Origin: Geosiphon pyriformis
Lineage: Eukaryota; Glomeromycota; Glomeromycetes; Archaeosporales; Geosiphonaceae
Direction of reading: 5' to 3'
DNA length: 64,000 bases
Assembly (NCBI GenBank): GCA_016748015.1
Contig: JAAOMT010000706.1
Span: 441,622-505,621, forward strand
Below are positions 12,138 through 24,346 of this stretch, piece after piece. The position numbers and the translations under genes are program-made. The notes under the pieces are model-generated. The model did no database searches and was not told the DNA's origin. It worked only from the letters and a program-made list of their open reading frames with translations. How positions within the stretch are numbered: the first letter of the stretch is position 1; the number at the start of each line of letters is the position of its first letter.

Positions 12138-12262
12138 TTTTAAAGTTTTTTCGTTTGTTCGTTTGTTCTTTCGTTCGTTTGTTCGTTCGTTTGTTCGTTC
12201 GTTCGTTCGTTCGTTCGTTCGTTCGTTCGTTCGTTCGTTCGTTCGTTCGTTCGTTCATTCAT
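12138..12262. repeat. TTCG tetranucleotide microsatellite
   Basis: A nearly perfect (TTCG)n tract with occasional TTTG variants starts about 20 bases beyond the stop codon of the minus-strand gene at 12280-12751. A minus-strand frame through it reads as repeated NERT, which is repeat translation and not a gene. Confidence 0.9.
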
Positions 12263-12279
12263 TCCTTAGTTAGGATTAT

Positions 12280-12751
12280 TTAATCTGTCAGTATTATTCG
12301 GCAGAATTTCCTTTTGATTCTCTGTGCATGAATTGATCTGGGATCGATAAAGAGGTTTGACGAGATTTCATGTTTTTGGATGTACAATCCTGGGAGGGGA
12401 AATGATTTGTCAAACTTATTGGACTTTGACCGCAATACAGGTATATGTCAAAGGTATCTGGGAGAACGAGGGAATTCTGGCGAGAATCTTTATACCAAAA
12501 AGTTTCAAATATTGGTTATTTCTCATTTTTTGGGCACGAAAAATTTGCAAAAAATCTTTTTAAAAATAGAACTTACCGGTACATGATAGTTTACTATCTA
12601 CGAAAGATTGTTCCGAAGATAGATTAAGACTTAATTTAGGTATTTTTAAATTTTGTAATGGTCCTTTTCTCTTTTTACAAATGATTACTTCAGGTTCCTC
12701 TGATAAACAAATACCTACTGATGATGAGGTTTGTGTCATAGTTGAAGACAT
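12280..12751 (-). CDS. Small two-exon protein, unrecognised
   Basis: Exons 12577-12751 and 12280-12389 give 94 residues. The donor is a perfect GTAAGT and the acceptor follows a strong pyrimidine tract (TTTCCCCTCCCAG). The join is in phase 1 and stays open to a TAA. The N-terminus is Ser/Thr-rich (MSSTMTQTSSSVG). The middle has a basic KKRK cluster that could serve as a nuclear signal, and the C-terminus is basic (IHAQRIKRKFCR). No domain is recognised. A TATA-like GTATAAAG on the minus strand near 12870 lies about 120 bases upstream. The composition recalls short disordered regulators, but this is only an impression. Confidence 0.5.
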
Positions 12752-13411
12752 TTTTATTTTTTTATTTTTTTATTTAAAAAAAAAAGATTTAGATATTTGA
12801 AATCGCTGTAAAGTGATAATTTGACTGTATGAATTGAATTCTGATAACTTAAAAAATTTGTCCCTTCCTCTTTATACTTTTCAAAATTTCCAGTTAAAAC
12901 ATGAAAATTAACGGAATTTTGAGACCGTTATCAAAAAATTTGTAACGAAACTTTTTATCTTTGTCTATAAATTGTGTACCCAGTGCGAATAATTTATGTA
13001 ACCCTATCAACAAATCTCGGTATATTAAATAAGACTTTCACTTGTTTTCATTTCATCTGGAAAATTCAGAAAAAATCTTCAAAAGGTTTAAATATTTAAA
13101 TTGTTTATCAAATATATACATTATTTAAGTTATTATTAGGGGGCAATGGGAAAAGTTGTGAAATTTTGAATAGAGAATTGAATTAAAATTATTGAAATAT
13201 TCCGGTGGTCAAAAATATGCACATAGTTTATTGATTAGTTTTCTTTTCGGAATTTTATAGTTTGAAAATTTTATAAAAGTTTCATCAATGAACAAAAAAC
13301 ATTGTTCTTTGTTTTATTTTTTGTTTCAAGGTTACGGAAAAGTAGGTAAAAATATTAGGAAATTTTTAAATTTTGTTAAGTTTATAAAAAAGATGAAAAA
13401 TCTTTTAACCG

Positions 13412-13455
<44 letters not shown>

Positions 13456-14702
13456 CTTTTATGTGTGACAAGATTATATTTTTAACACGGAAAATTAACT
13501 CATTTAAACAAGGAATTAAGGGAATGGGGGAAATAATGTAGTTGAACTCTTTAAAAAAAATCTTTAAATATCCCAAATTTTTTCATTCATTAATAGTATT
13601 AATAAAATTTTAACTTAATTAACCATGTTAGCTTAAAGAGAAAAATTTTCAGGAAAAAAAATTATATCTCCAGCTTTGATTATACAGGAAAAATGATTTT
13701 TCAAATAATTTTAACCAAATCCCGTAGTGGAAGGAAGGGGAAAAAGTGCTCTCAAAAAGGTAATATTTAAATTATATTGTTAAGACATTTGGTTTACTCA
13801 AAACTTTAAATAATTAATGTAAGGGTATCTGATGTCTTTTATAAAGATAAAACCGATTAGAAAAAATTTCAGATTCTAAATCAAGTTCAAACATTTTTTC
13901 ATTTCTAAAAAAAGGTTTGATTTTCTATTCAAGGTTAGAAACCCTTTTAATCTATTCTTGTTATTGGCCTAAAACCATGCATCATCTCTATTTACATTTA
14001 TTTAGTATTTTATTTAACTCGAATGATGACGGGGGGTCTTATTGTAATAATTTCATGTATGTGATCGATTCAACATGAAAAAAAAAATATTGTCAGCTTT
14101 TATTTTAATGAAAATTTTTTAAAGTACTTTTTTCTTATTCTGAGAGAAGGGTCACCACTGTTTTTTAGTAATTGACCTCATTGTGTATTATAATTTTATA
14201 ATTGGGACGGGGGTTTTATTTTCCTTTATGCATCGGGAAATTTTTTAACCCTGAAATAAAACAGCTATTTAAAATTTTAACTTATTTATTAGTCAACAGC
14301 AACTAATATAGATTCCCTGACCTGGTGGTGAATGTTGTATCAGGTACATCATTGATTCACAGGGATTTGGTATTCCCAAAAATTTCTGGTAGGCTACAAA
14401 ATCTTTCACACACACACACACACACGGGAATGCAACACATAATGAAAAAAAATTAAAACTTGATAATTTTTGATTAAAAAATTTAAAATTACATGTATTT
14501 CGTTGGTCAAAAAAAGATTTTGCGAAACTAATTTATTTAATGAACCAATCTTTTTAAACAGCTTTAAATTAATGCTTGATAACTTAAAAATATGTATAAA
14601 ATCTTTAATATATGTATAAAAAAAAAATTTTTTTTCCCATCTCAAATATATGAATGAAGTTACTTTGAAAAGTAATAAAAGACAGATAAATTGAATACAA
14701 TG
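12752..14702. other. Intergenic region without a supported gene
   Basis: A/T-rich sequence with a poly-A run of about 40 at 13412-13451 and a (CA)n tract at about 14409-14426. Frames here are built from the homopolymers. I see nothing convincing on either strand. Confidence 0.55.
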
Positions 14703-14724
14703 TTTATAATAATAATAATAATAG

Positions 14725-14766
<42 letters not shown>

Positions 14767-14786
14767 CATATTATCATATTATGATA
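14703..14786. repeat. Self-complementary (AAT)n/(ATT)n palindrome
   Basis: An (AAT)n run changes directly into an (ATT)n run near 14746, so the two halves can pair as a hairpin of about 30 base pairs. Shorter ATCATATT units follow, ending in a further small palindrome (ATCATATTATGAT). Confidence 0.85.
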
Positions 14787-14878
14787 TTTCTTTAATAAAA
14801 TTTCACAACCAAAGATTTTGAAACATGAGTTTATAAAAATTTCGTAGTGATAACTAAATCAAAAACAGATACAGTATA

Positions 14879-14938
14879 CCCTCCCTCCCCTCCCCTCCCC
14901 TCCCCTCCCCTCCACCTCCCCTCCACCTCCCCCTCCTC
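14879..14938. repeat. CCCTC minisatellite (G-quadruplex-capable on the minus strand)
   Basis: Repeated CCCCT units, then CCACCT variants, span about 60 bases of otherwise A/T-rich DNA. The minus strand therefore has many runs of three to four G separated by one or two bases, which meets the usual quadruplex pattern. Confidence 0.85.
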
Positions 14939-15655
14939 CTTGAAAGGAAAATGCTCACATATTTTCTTTTTTCATATTGTATATTAATACAACAAGTATA
15001 CATCAAAAATAAAATAATTTTGAATCTTGAAATAAAAATAAATCTACGATTGCATTTCTAATTGAAGTTGACAAATTTCTTTTGTAATTGAAAATTGAAA
15101 TTTTTATTTGTTTTAAAAATTTGTAATATACATGTAATGCATTTATGAAATTTTTAAAAATTCAAAATACTTTATTTAGATAATTAAATAAATTGTCAAT
15201 TAATACCAATCGTTCATTTTCTTAGATATACATGTAACAAAAAACGGTTAAATTTGAAATAAAAATCAAATTTAACACAATTATTGGAAAAACAATTTAT
15301 TAGTAATCCAATGTTTTTATACAAAACACAATTTATATTTTACTCTTTAATGCTTATTTGGTTTTTGTGTTTTTAATTTCAAAGTGGTGATTAAACAGTC
15401 TTTGGAAAATAATCAAGATTATCTTATAACCGAGAATTTATTTAACCGAATAAATCCTATTTTTTATCTTGAAATCTATTTCTTAATTAAATTATCTCTT
15501 AATCCGAAAAGATAATCTGTTTATCTTATAATAAATTTATTATTAATATTTCAATTGTTAAACAAATTTTTATTGAAATATTTTTTAATAAAAGAAATTT
15601 TATGGAGATAAATGTCTAGAATTTCACTCCCACCAGTAATTTCCCAAAAGTTTCA
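14939..15655. other. 3' intergenic region of the carrier gene
   Basis: A/T-rich sequence downstream of the minus-strand carrier stop. I see no gene in it. Confidence 0.5.
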
Positions 15656-16791
15656 TTAAATTAATTCATCGATATTCTGATTCTCGTTTCGATTTTGATT
15701 GGCAGCAGCAGCAGCAAATGCTTTTCTTCTTCTTTGATCTTTCAACGTCTCATAGATTGCCATACTAATAGAAGCAGCAGGAACAGCCCATACAACCCTA
15801 GCCAACATTCCACGTGTAAATGCCTTGAAACCGCCTTCATTATGATACATGTATCTTATAATTTCTTGTGGTGATTTCCCTTTTTCTTCTTTGAAAGACA
15901 CTTGATATCTTGTTTTAACAACATCGAGCACATTAGATACTGATGCTGCAATCGAGGAAGCGACAGCCGAGTATATGAGATAATTTATGAAAGGGAAAGG
16001 AGCGATTGGCGCATAAACATCTGGGGGTGTTTTAGGGTCATCTTTTGGCCTTGTTCCTTGAATTCCCCTCTTAGTTGCCCAAGATTTACACTTTTCATAG
16101 ATCACAAAATAGATGACAGTATGAGGTATAAACACCCCGAGTGACATCCAATATCCACGAAAGAATCCAGGTAATCCTTCAGTTCGCCAAATTTCTTTTG
16201 CAAGGTGTAAAGTATTTCCTGTAGGACGGGGAATATGACCGACTACAAGTGGAGGACCAGTGAAATTGTTTGTCGGGTGTCGAAACACGCGTTCTTTTGG
16301 TTCTTGGAAAGTGTCAGGAACATAATTGCATTGCATTTTACTCTTCAAAACTTCCATAGGTGTCCAAAACAACCCACTAATTATCTCGGCAACTGTTCCA
16401 CTTAACATATGATTTACAAGGCGATCTTGTGGAATGTTGAATCTTTCGGCGAAATAATTTTTTGAAAAATCATAGCAATAAAGATAGGTTGAAACCGCTG
16501 GCATGCTAAAGAAAGCAGCAACAGGAAACCCACGATATAGGTTTGGCAAACTGAAAGTTGGAATAAGTTTTGTAATTGTAGTGTTTGTGGACTTTGGGGT
16601 AGTTTGAATACGAACACGAATTGTATCTACTGAAAGAAATGAACAAAATTTCAAGTTAAACCAGGTAATAATTTGATAATTTCATAACTTCATAAAATAA
16701 ACGAAGAGGCAGGCTCCTTACATGGATGTGTATAGATACGTGCAACGAAAGCTGCAATGCTTGAATCTACAATATTGGTTTCAGAAGGCAT
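15656..16791 (-). CDS. Mitochondrial carrier family (SLC25-type) protein
   Basis: Exons 16722-16791 and 15656-16629 (intron 92 nt, GTAAGG donor, TTTCTTTCAG acceptor, phase 1) give 347 residues. The splice rebuilds the first carrier signature, HPLDTIRVRIQ, at residues about 22-32, which strongly supports the model. The second signature is TPMEVLKSKMQ. The third reads VLDVVKTRYQ, lacking the usual Pro. Each is followed by a gated-repeat segment such as GFFRGYW and AFTRGMLARVVW. Such proteins have six membrane helices and exchange metabolites or ions across the inner mitochondrial membrane. The substrate cannot be assigned; fungal relatives include magnesium and S-adenosylmethionine carriers (from memory). 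A longer Pro/Asp-rich matrix loop (about residues 230-245) and an Ala/Asn-rich tail are unusual. The first repeat is short at its N-terminus, so a further upstream exon is possible. Confidence 0.85.
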
Positions 16792-19700
16792 TTTAATGAA
16801 CAAACCCAAGTGATCAGATTTGAAGACTGGTAGGATCAAAGAGAAATTTTTTTATGTCAGAAATTACAGATATGATTGACGATTTTGAATTGTAATGTTA
16901 TACTTACAGTTAACAAGAATTAATAGTTAAAAAGTAGTGTCATCTATATTCCTCGAAAAACTCTAGAGTGTCTCCTTTCCACCAAAGCTGGGAAGTGAGT
17001 TAAATTTACACAAAAAAATTTTCAATGAAAATCTCTGAAAAGGACCTGATGCTCGGAGTCACAAGGTGTCTCAAATAATGCAAATTGGCGTTGGGTATTT
17101 TAGCAGATTACTTGGGTAAGTTTGATTTTTAATTCTGAGCTCGATTATCAATCGATTTGAATCAGTCATGTGAAAATGAGGTTTTTTAAAAAAAAAAAAA
17201 AAAAAGAAGAAATCTCATATGAACTAATTTGAAATCTTCGAAGCGCACTAATATATATTATTCATCATATAATCATAATATTAAGCTTTTTATTTTGAAT
17301 TTTTGTTATTTAGAAATAGAAAAGAAATTTTTTTTCAATCACTAAATGAGAATGAAAAAAATGACAAACATAATTGAATTAAAAAACTTTTTAAAGTTTG
17401 AAAAAATTTTCTTGACATTATTTTGAATCTTATCAAAGGCATTAAAAAATAGCCATATAAATAAAATTCTTTTGGAAATTCTCTTCATTTTGGCGATAAC
17501 AGTAAAAGCAAAAGACTCGTTAATTATTATTTTTTAATTTGATCATACCTTTTTAATTTTTAACAGTTTTATTAAATAAATAGAGTTCTTCTATTTTAAC
17601 TATTTTACAAATTTTTTTTTTTTAAAAAAAGTAAATATATAAATAATAATATTATTAAATTTTTTGACAAAATGATTTGATAATTAATTTTTTTAAATAT
17701 AAAACTATGAAAGAATTATTATTATTATTATTTTTAAAAAAAACCAATATTTTAAGTCATGAATTTTATTTATTTCTAATAAATAATAAAAACACATTTT
17801 ATTATATAATTATTGTAGTTGGGTAAATTTAATATATATTTCCAAAATAGAGATTCAAATAGTGTTATTATTTTTAAGAATTTTACATTATATAATATTA
17901 AAATTATTAAAAACTTCTTTTTACCTTCACAACAAGAGCAAAAGAAAAAAAAAGTAACCATTATTTCTGCTAACATAACTGAGAAAGCAACAATCAAAAA
18001 AGTTTTCTTGATAGTAGATAAAATGTTGTAAAAGATGTTTTCTCTAAATAAAATTAATTTAAACCATTTTACTTTTGAATTGAAAGTCTTTTCCCAGTTA
18101 AAATTTTTTGGTTTTTTTTTTGACAATTTTACAATAGCCACTACCACCATTATTATTTTTTAAATAACCAGAAATAATAAAACAGTTAGAAAACAATCAT
18201 TAATACCAACAACAATAGCAATAACAAATTTCTTGAAAATTTCAAAAGAGAATTTTTTATTCATTTTTAGTTTTTTACCAGTTTAGTTTAATTAAAACAA
18301 TTAGTTTCAATTCAATTGTAAATAATAATACTTTTTTAATTTAAATATTAACAATAACACAGTTTTAAGATAAGCACAAAAATTAAATTTAGTTGTATTA
18401 TTTAATATAATTGTTTTTAATTTATTATTAGAGAAAACAAGTATGTCTCAACATAAAATTTTTATTTAATTAACAAAACATTTTTATATTAAAAATTAGA
18501 CTAATATTATAACAATTAAAGCAATTTTTTTTTTCTAATACTGCTGTATTTTTTATTATCATAATTAATAACTAAGAAATTATTATTAATTATTATTAAT
18601 TTTAAAAGTAAATAATATTTGTCTTAAATATTTAATGTTTTTTTTTAAAATTAAATTAAGCTATATATAAACTATTTTTAAATTTTTGTTTGGTTTTATT
18701 GGACTTGAACTAATTTCTAAAAATATTATTAAACTGTTTTATGTAAAATTTGTAATTTAAAATTTTTAAGTTTCTTGTTATTAAATTAAAATTTTAAGTT
18801 TACTGTATTTTTAGAATTAGTTTTTTTATATGTAATAATATTTTTTGACATATTTTTTGCTAATATCAAAAATGCTTTTAAAATATTTAATAAAATTATT
18901 GCTATTAAATTGAAATTTGTTGGTCTATAATAATATGTTATTGTTTATTTTAAAAATTTGGCTTTTATTAATTTGGGTTTTATTTATTAATTAATTTTTG
19001 TAAAGAAAAATAATATTAAAATTTTTTTTATTAATTTAAAAAATGAATTTAAACCAAATTAATGAATTTGTTTTTTGATTGTATAGTTTATAAGATTAAT
19101 AATATAATTGGCTAAATTTATAAACAGATTTATTTTATTATCTAATTACTTAATTTTTTATTATTACTAAAAATATGCAATTATTACTTTTAAAACCTAA
19201 AATGTTTTTTAATGTAACAGTTATTAAAAGAAAAAACTACATATAATAAGAAACTTTAAATTGCGAATTTTATTATAATTATTAAGGTTTTAATTATTTA
19301 GTTTTAAATTATAAAACTGTCTTTTCTGATATTAATTATAAATTCAAGAAAACTTTAATATTGAAGTATACTATTTTAAATTAGTTGGTTAGTTCTTTGT
19401 TATATGTTTAAGTTGTCTACTAATTAGCTATATTATTTTAGAATTATTTTTCAAATTTAATTTTAAAACTGAAAATATATTATATCTTTTTAAATTCAAG
19501 TTTAAAATTTTTTTTGAGAAAATAGTTGTTCAATTTCTTTCAAAATTGAAATATATTTGTGTTTTATTGAATATTTTTACTTAAACTATAGCTGAAAACT
19601 TTGTAAATTCTAATGAAACTTGTGTTTATTGATACAATAAAAAGAAAATTTTTTTGTAGATTGTTTAAAGCTGGTAAGACTTATGAGAATAAAAAATATG

Positions 19701-20762
19701 TTAATAATATGATTGTAAATACTAGTGTTTTAGTGTAATATAGTTTGAATTGATTCGGATAACTAGTTATATGTAGAAAGCACATAAGCCACCTTTATTG
19801 TAGAACATATATATGTTATTATTAAATAGATACTGATTAGATTATACTCAATAAAACATATCAAAAATCTTATTAAAAATATTTAATATATTATTTGATA
19901 AAAAATAAAACATTCAAGGAATTTAAAAATTATATACTGTTTTTTTCTTCATTTTATTATTATCTTATAATATTAAACTTAATTTATTTTTAAATTTTTG
20001 GTTTGATTAAATATAATATTAATTATATAACAATAAATATTGATCAAGTAAATATAGACAATGAAGAATTTCATAATTAATTTTAAAAAACATATAAATT
20101 TGAAAAACTTTGATATTAAAATGAAAAGTTGAAAATTACTAATGCTTTTTTGAGCTTTGATATCAGGTATTATTAATATATACTTTTTTAAATAAATTTA
20201 AGATGAGATCAATGATTTTTTAAAAATCAATATGCGAGGCTAAAATAAGTTAATTTATGATAAAATATATTAGGATAATAATATAAAGAATACAAGCAAC
20301 TCTTCTAATACATTTTATAAAAGTAAACTATTAATAAATGCAAAGCTATTGAAAAAACCAAGATTATATAAAAAAAAAAGAAATTGAGTTGATAAAATTA
20401 CCAGTTGCCGAACGAGAAGCTCTTTAAAGACAAAACTGAGGCTTATTTTTCGTTATATAAAAGATTGAATCTTATTTAACCTTTTCAAAATCAAAAATGG
20501 CTACTTTATAATTTCAATATAAAAAGGTTGGATTCATAAATTCAAACGAAGGCTATATTTAGTAATTCTTGGCATCTATATGCTGTACTTATCAAAAGAA
20601 TCTATTTTGGTTCCGCCTTTCATAATTTTTTACACTTTTAAAATTAGGCCCTAAATTTTCTCTGTCACATAGCGTTTAATAGTTGGGTGCTTTTATCACT
20701 CTATTACCTGCATTCTCTTTTTTTTATTACATTGTCTATGCCTTGTTGTCTTAAAGGAAACA
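16792..20762. other. Long A/T-rich gene desert
   Basis: The first 350 bases upstream of the carrier have moderate GC and may hold its promoter. From about 17200 to 20400 the sequence is extremely A/T-rich, with frequent TTATTA and poly-A/T tracts and stops in all frames. I see no gene, RNA or recognisable mobile element in it. Confidence 0.6.
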
Positions 20763-20957
20763 CTAAGCCACATTGGTCGATCTTAATTTAGATAGTTCCT
20801 GGGGAATATGCGCATCCAGAACATATAAGTTATAAACCAAACCTTTAACCCCCCCCCCCTCCCCCCTTAATTCGATTGTGGCATTTTCGTCTTCAATGCT
20901 TTGAAATTGAATTTTATCAAATAATACTCTTCCAATTGTTGATTTTTTACAAGACAC
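20763..20957 (-). pseudogene. Coding-like fragment with a long G/C homopolymer
   Basis: A minus-strand frame of 64 residues has ordinary protein composition (for example FDKIQFQSIEDENATIELRG). A run of C on the plus strand at about 20850-20864 falls inside it and encodes Gly-rich residues. No family is recognised. Homopolymer length errors could break or fuse the frame. It may be an exon of a decayed gene that also includes the 21252-21437 fragment. Confidence 0.25.
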
Positions 20958-21251
20958 TGGTCGGGATCAATTTCATAAACGAAAAAAGTCAAATCCAAGT
21001 TCTTATGAGTTGAGTACAAAGATAGATTGATATTGAGATAGCTTTCTTAGTGGTACTCTTTATGCTATAAGATAAATTAGTTATATATTCAACATTGTAT
21101 CTTTTTCAAAAATTTCAAGAATCTGGATGGCATAGAATGGTTTCATTTCCAAAATTTAAATTTCAGGTCTTTAATACCTTCGAATCAATTTTCAGACCTT
21201 TCTAAACAATTCCATCAAAATCAAAGACCATTGAAGGTTCTGTGGTGCTTA

Positions 21252-21437
21252 TTAGATGTTCCAATTAGATAAGCGCTTTGTCATTATCTGTCGTGTGGTA
21301 TGATCAATTTTTTCCCAAGGAATAGACAGTAAATGTTTGTTTATTTTCAATTGTTCCAAAACCTTAGCATTTAATAATCTCACCGTCATTTTTGATTTTT
21401 CCCAAACAAATAAAACATCAATAGTCCCCAGCCTCAC
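21252..21437 (-). pseudogene. Coding-like fragment, unrecognised
   Basis: A minus-strand frame of 61 residues contains FVWEKSKMTVRLLNAKVLEQ and PWEKIDHTTRQIMTKRL, which looks more like a real protein than random A/T-rich translation. Its upstream side is closed by stops and I found no exon joining it to its neighbours. Function is unknown. Confidence 0.25.
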
Positions 21438-21599
21438 TGGGGCACTAGTAACGAACGGAAGTGGATGGGCAAGGAAAGTATTTTATATAAAAAGTAGATT
21501 TGCTTATTTTTTTCAAAGAAAAATTATACACAGATTTGTTATGTTAAATAGCAGAGCATTTATTTCAGTTAAAAAAACAGGCAACAAAACTCTTTGAAT

Positions 21600-22911
21600 A
21601 AAATTAACCTAAAAAATTTTGATTATCAGCCTAAAAATTACCAGAAGTGGCTTTGAATTTCTTCTATAATCTTATATATACCGTTTGTATCAGGCTTTGC
21701 TAAAAAGTAATTCATCTTTAAATATGGCTTTGACTGGCGGTTTTTACTAAACCTGAGACTGGGCTTTCATTGAATAAAAAACTATATTAAAGATTATGGA
21801 GTTTGTGAATTGAACAAAAATTAAATCTAAAATAAGATTATTATGAAGCCATTGGCTAAGTCATTTCTTATCCCTCGGTTTATTTTTTTTTGAAATTGTA
21901 AAATATAATCAAACATATTATCTTGCATTCGCGAATAAATGAAAGGATTGTTTTAAAATTCTCAATATATCCTAATTTTAACAAGATATGTATAACTATA
22001 ATGAAGTTTTAAATAGAAATGCCTTCATTTTAATTTATTTAGAATTCAAAATTTATAAGTCAAAACTTTTTCTTTGGATCATGTTCAACTCCCTATTTTA
22101 AAGAAATTTAAGAAATTGGTACTTGCCTTTATTTCAAAAGGAACAAAGATAACAAATTTTATTCTTAAACAAATTCAACCCAATAAAATATATTGGATCA
22201 AATTTTCTTTGGAAATACAATAAGGAAAAATGAGTTGACTTGAATATATATTTATATTTTTTATTTGTCTAAATGATATTCTAACAAAATATATATATGA
22301 AACTCTATGCTTTTGACACAACATCAATCTTTGAAATTATTCTTTGATTACTTCATTTATATAGCATTAGCTAAATCAAATTTCGCTGATTCATCAAGGT
22401 AACATTGGTTACAGTAAACTTTTTGTGAAATTCAAGCCGCAGGAAGCAATCTGAATTGACTTCAGAATTTTTGCTCAATTATCATACTTTGGTAGCAGCA
22501 ACCATCGTTATAAATTGACCTTTACAAATTTAAAAACTATCTTTAGTTTCTGCTACCTGTAAACTCACTTCGGCGGAATGTAAAAACGATGAGTTGTTCA
22601 AAATTTTTAGTAAAATAAGTAAAAATATTTATCACCCTCTCTCCAAATGCCAGGTTTTTTGTTTGTTGGTTTGTTGGTTCGGCGTCATTTAAAATCCTTT
22701 TCAAGGAGCAGTTCCGACTGATCTCTACAAATTTGGCTGGCAGGATGTGGTCGATATAATGCAAGAAATATAAAGGATCACCTATCCAGAACTGCAGTGA
22801 CCCCTATTTTTAGCATGTTAGCCGTTTGTATCACATGTGACAGCGATTCACACTCTTTTCGCTATTAACATACAAGGAAAAGTAAGTTTATGCAGCATCG
22901 ACCTGCATCAG
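21600..22911. other. Intergenic region with one weak coding-like frame
   Basis: At 22543-22764 on the minus strand a 73-residue frame has plausible composition (HYIDHILPAKFVEISRNCSL) but no recognised domain or clean boundaries. The remainder is A/T-rich without a gene. Confidence 0.35.
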
Positions 22912-23356
22912 TTAGACAAATTCTCTCAAACCCCAAAAACGTACATTACATCCATCAGGAAACATTCGGATAAAATCAAAGGAGTTTCCTAAGGAGCGAG
23001 CATCTTCCCCAAGAGCATACGAAATACGAATGTTGCATGATGGTCCACCTCGAAGTTCAATATATATCACATGATCTAAAAGAACATAACATATTACGTG
23101 ACATCATCCTTCAATCATCACCAAACTTAGCCTTTGTACGACTCCTCAGTGTGTTGATTGATAAATGACCGCCATCCACAGCAACAACTTTGCCCCATAA
23201 TCCAAACTTGGCAATCCAAGGTTTATCCAATACCCCGCCGCCGAGGTCCACGAACGAGAGATAAAAATTTTTCCCTCGAAATAGACGATTATTCAAAAAC
23301 TTATCATGTAAGTAAAGTTGTACCCCGCCTTTAGGGGTACCTTTATGACCTTGAGT
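22912..23356 (-). CDS. Two-exon gene, 5'-incomplete, unrecognised
   Basis: Exon A (23122-23356) and exon B (22912-23075) are joined by a 46-nt intron (GTGATG to TTTTAG) in phase 1. The join removes a frame stop and runs on to a TAA. About 130 residues result, including FVDLGGGVLDKPWIAKFGLW, then GKVVAVDGGHLSI, then YIELRGGPSCNIRIS. Composition is clearly protein-like, with many Gly and aromatic residues suggesting a beta-rich fold. The frame closes upstream at about 23358 behind an AG, so either a 5' exon lies further up or the gene is truncated. The start of the divergent gene at 23423 leaves little room, which favours truncation. No family recognised. Confidence 0.45.
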
Positions 23357-23422
23357 TTTTTAAAAGACCCCACTTAGAGAGCTAGAAAATAATATTATAA
23401 AGCCTTGAAATATATTTCAAGC

Positions 23423-24346
23423 ATGAATGGCGAGACCCCAAATTCTCGACAAACTCGAAGTCGGCAGCGTGCTAATGACCTTGGACCGCAAATACCGATA
23501 CAAATCCCTCCTCAGGCCATGCAACCAACCGAGTGGATTCCTGATGTTCGTGACAAATTTGAAGCGGTAGGTTCTCGAATAAAGGATTTTCTTTTGGAAT
23601 ATTTTTTTGATGATAAGAAACGACCATAAATCTTTCAAATAATTTTAACCTATATATCCAAGTTGGGGAAATCGTGCTATGAAGTAGCAATTGCCTTGGG
23701 TAAATTCAAAGATGCTATCGACAATATTCAAGGGGGTAATTTATTCAATTTAGAAAATGCATTGTAAGTTTAAAGGTTCTAAAGATTTTTGCATCGAATC
23801 CATCTAAACTCTCATTTAAACTTTCTTTACGAAAATATTAGTCTCTCACTACCCTTTTCCATGCCACCGCCGGTACAAATCAGTAATCACACGATACCGT
23901 TAGCTCCCCCACCACCTGCGCCACCTGTCGTTACTCCACAACCGTTTGCAAATTTCTCTACACCTAGATCTCGTCATGCAAGATCAACTCCATCAAGCAT
24001 CGCTTCCTCGAGAAATTCGTCGCCCACCCCTTATGCATATACCCCCAGTAGACCCAACGCCATAGTTCATGGCTTACATGGGCAAGAATGGAGTGATGAT
24101 TCTAGGCGTAAATTAAACGATCGATTTATTAAATACTTTAAACGCCGTGAAGAAGGCGAAGAAATTACAAACAAAATTGTTTCCGAGGAATTACTCGGCT
24201 TTGCAAAGGCTACACCATCTGTCAAGCATTTGGACCGTCAAGTTGGTCGTTATCTACGCCGTCATACTATTCCTGTTGATCCTGTTGTTTTAGAAGCAAT
24301 TGAAAGTTGGATTGAAAATGAAAAGGTTGTGCGAGGAAAATTCTAG
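23423..24346 (+). CDS. Unrecognised fungal protein, member A of a convergent paralogue pair
   Basis: Exons 23423-23566, 23663-23763 and 23842-24346 (phases 0 and 2) give 249 residues from MNGETPNSRQ to VVRGKF. Intron positions and phases are identical to those of the minus-strand paralogue at 28507-29493, which confirms the model. Three parts are seen: a basic N-terminus ending in a WxxxVxxKFEAVG-like helix; a short helical exon 2 with GNLFNL; then a Pro/Ser-rich linker and a C-terminal helical domain of about 90 residues (HGLHGQEWSDDSRRKLNDRF, a KYF/KYY motif, GRYLRRHTIPVDP, IESWI). The Trp/Arg-rich helices could bind DNA or protein, but I do not recognise the fold. No signal peptide or membrane segment is present. 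Confidence 0.7.

Noticed and set aside
12064-12258. Minus-strand NERT-repeat frame
   Set aside because: Pure translation of the TTCG microsatellite.
13288-13576. Frames at 13288-13485 (plus) and 13382-13576 (minus)
   Set aside because: Both are dominated by a 40-base poly-A/T run.
17776-18150. 124-residue minus-strand frame in the A/T-rich desert
   Set aside because: Composition follows the A/T content; no domain, no splice signals, and a competing frame on the other strand is equally good.
20763-22764. Crinkler-type effector reading
   Set aside because: I compared the fragments with the usual crinkler N-terminal pattern and saw no match.
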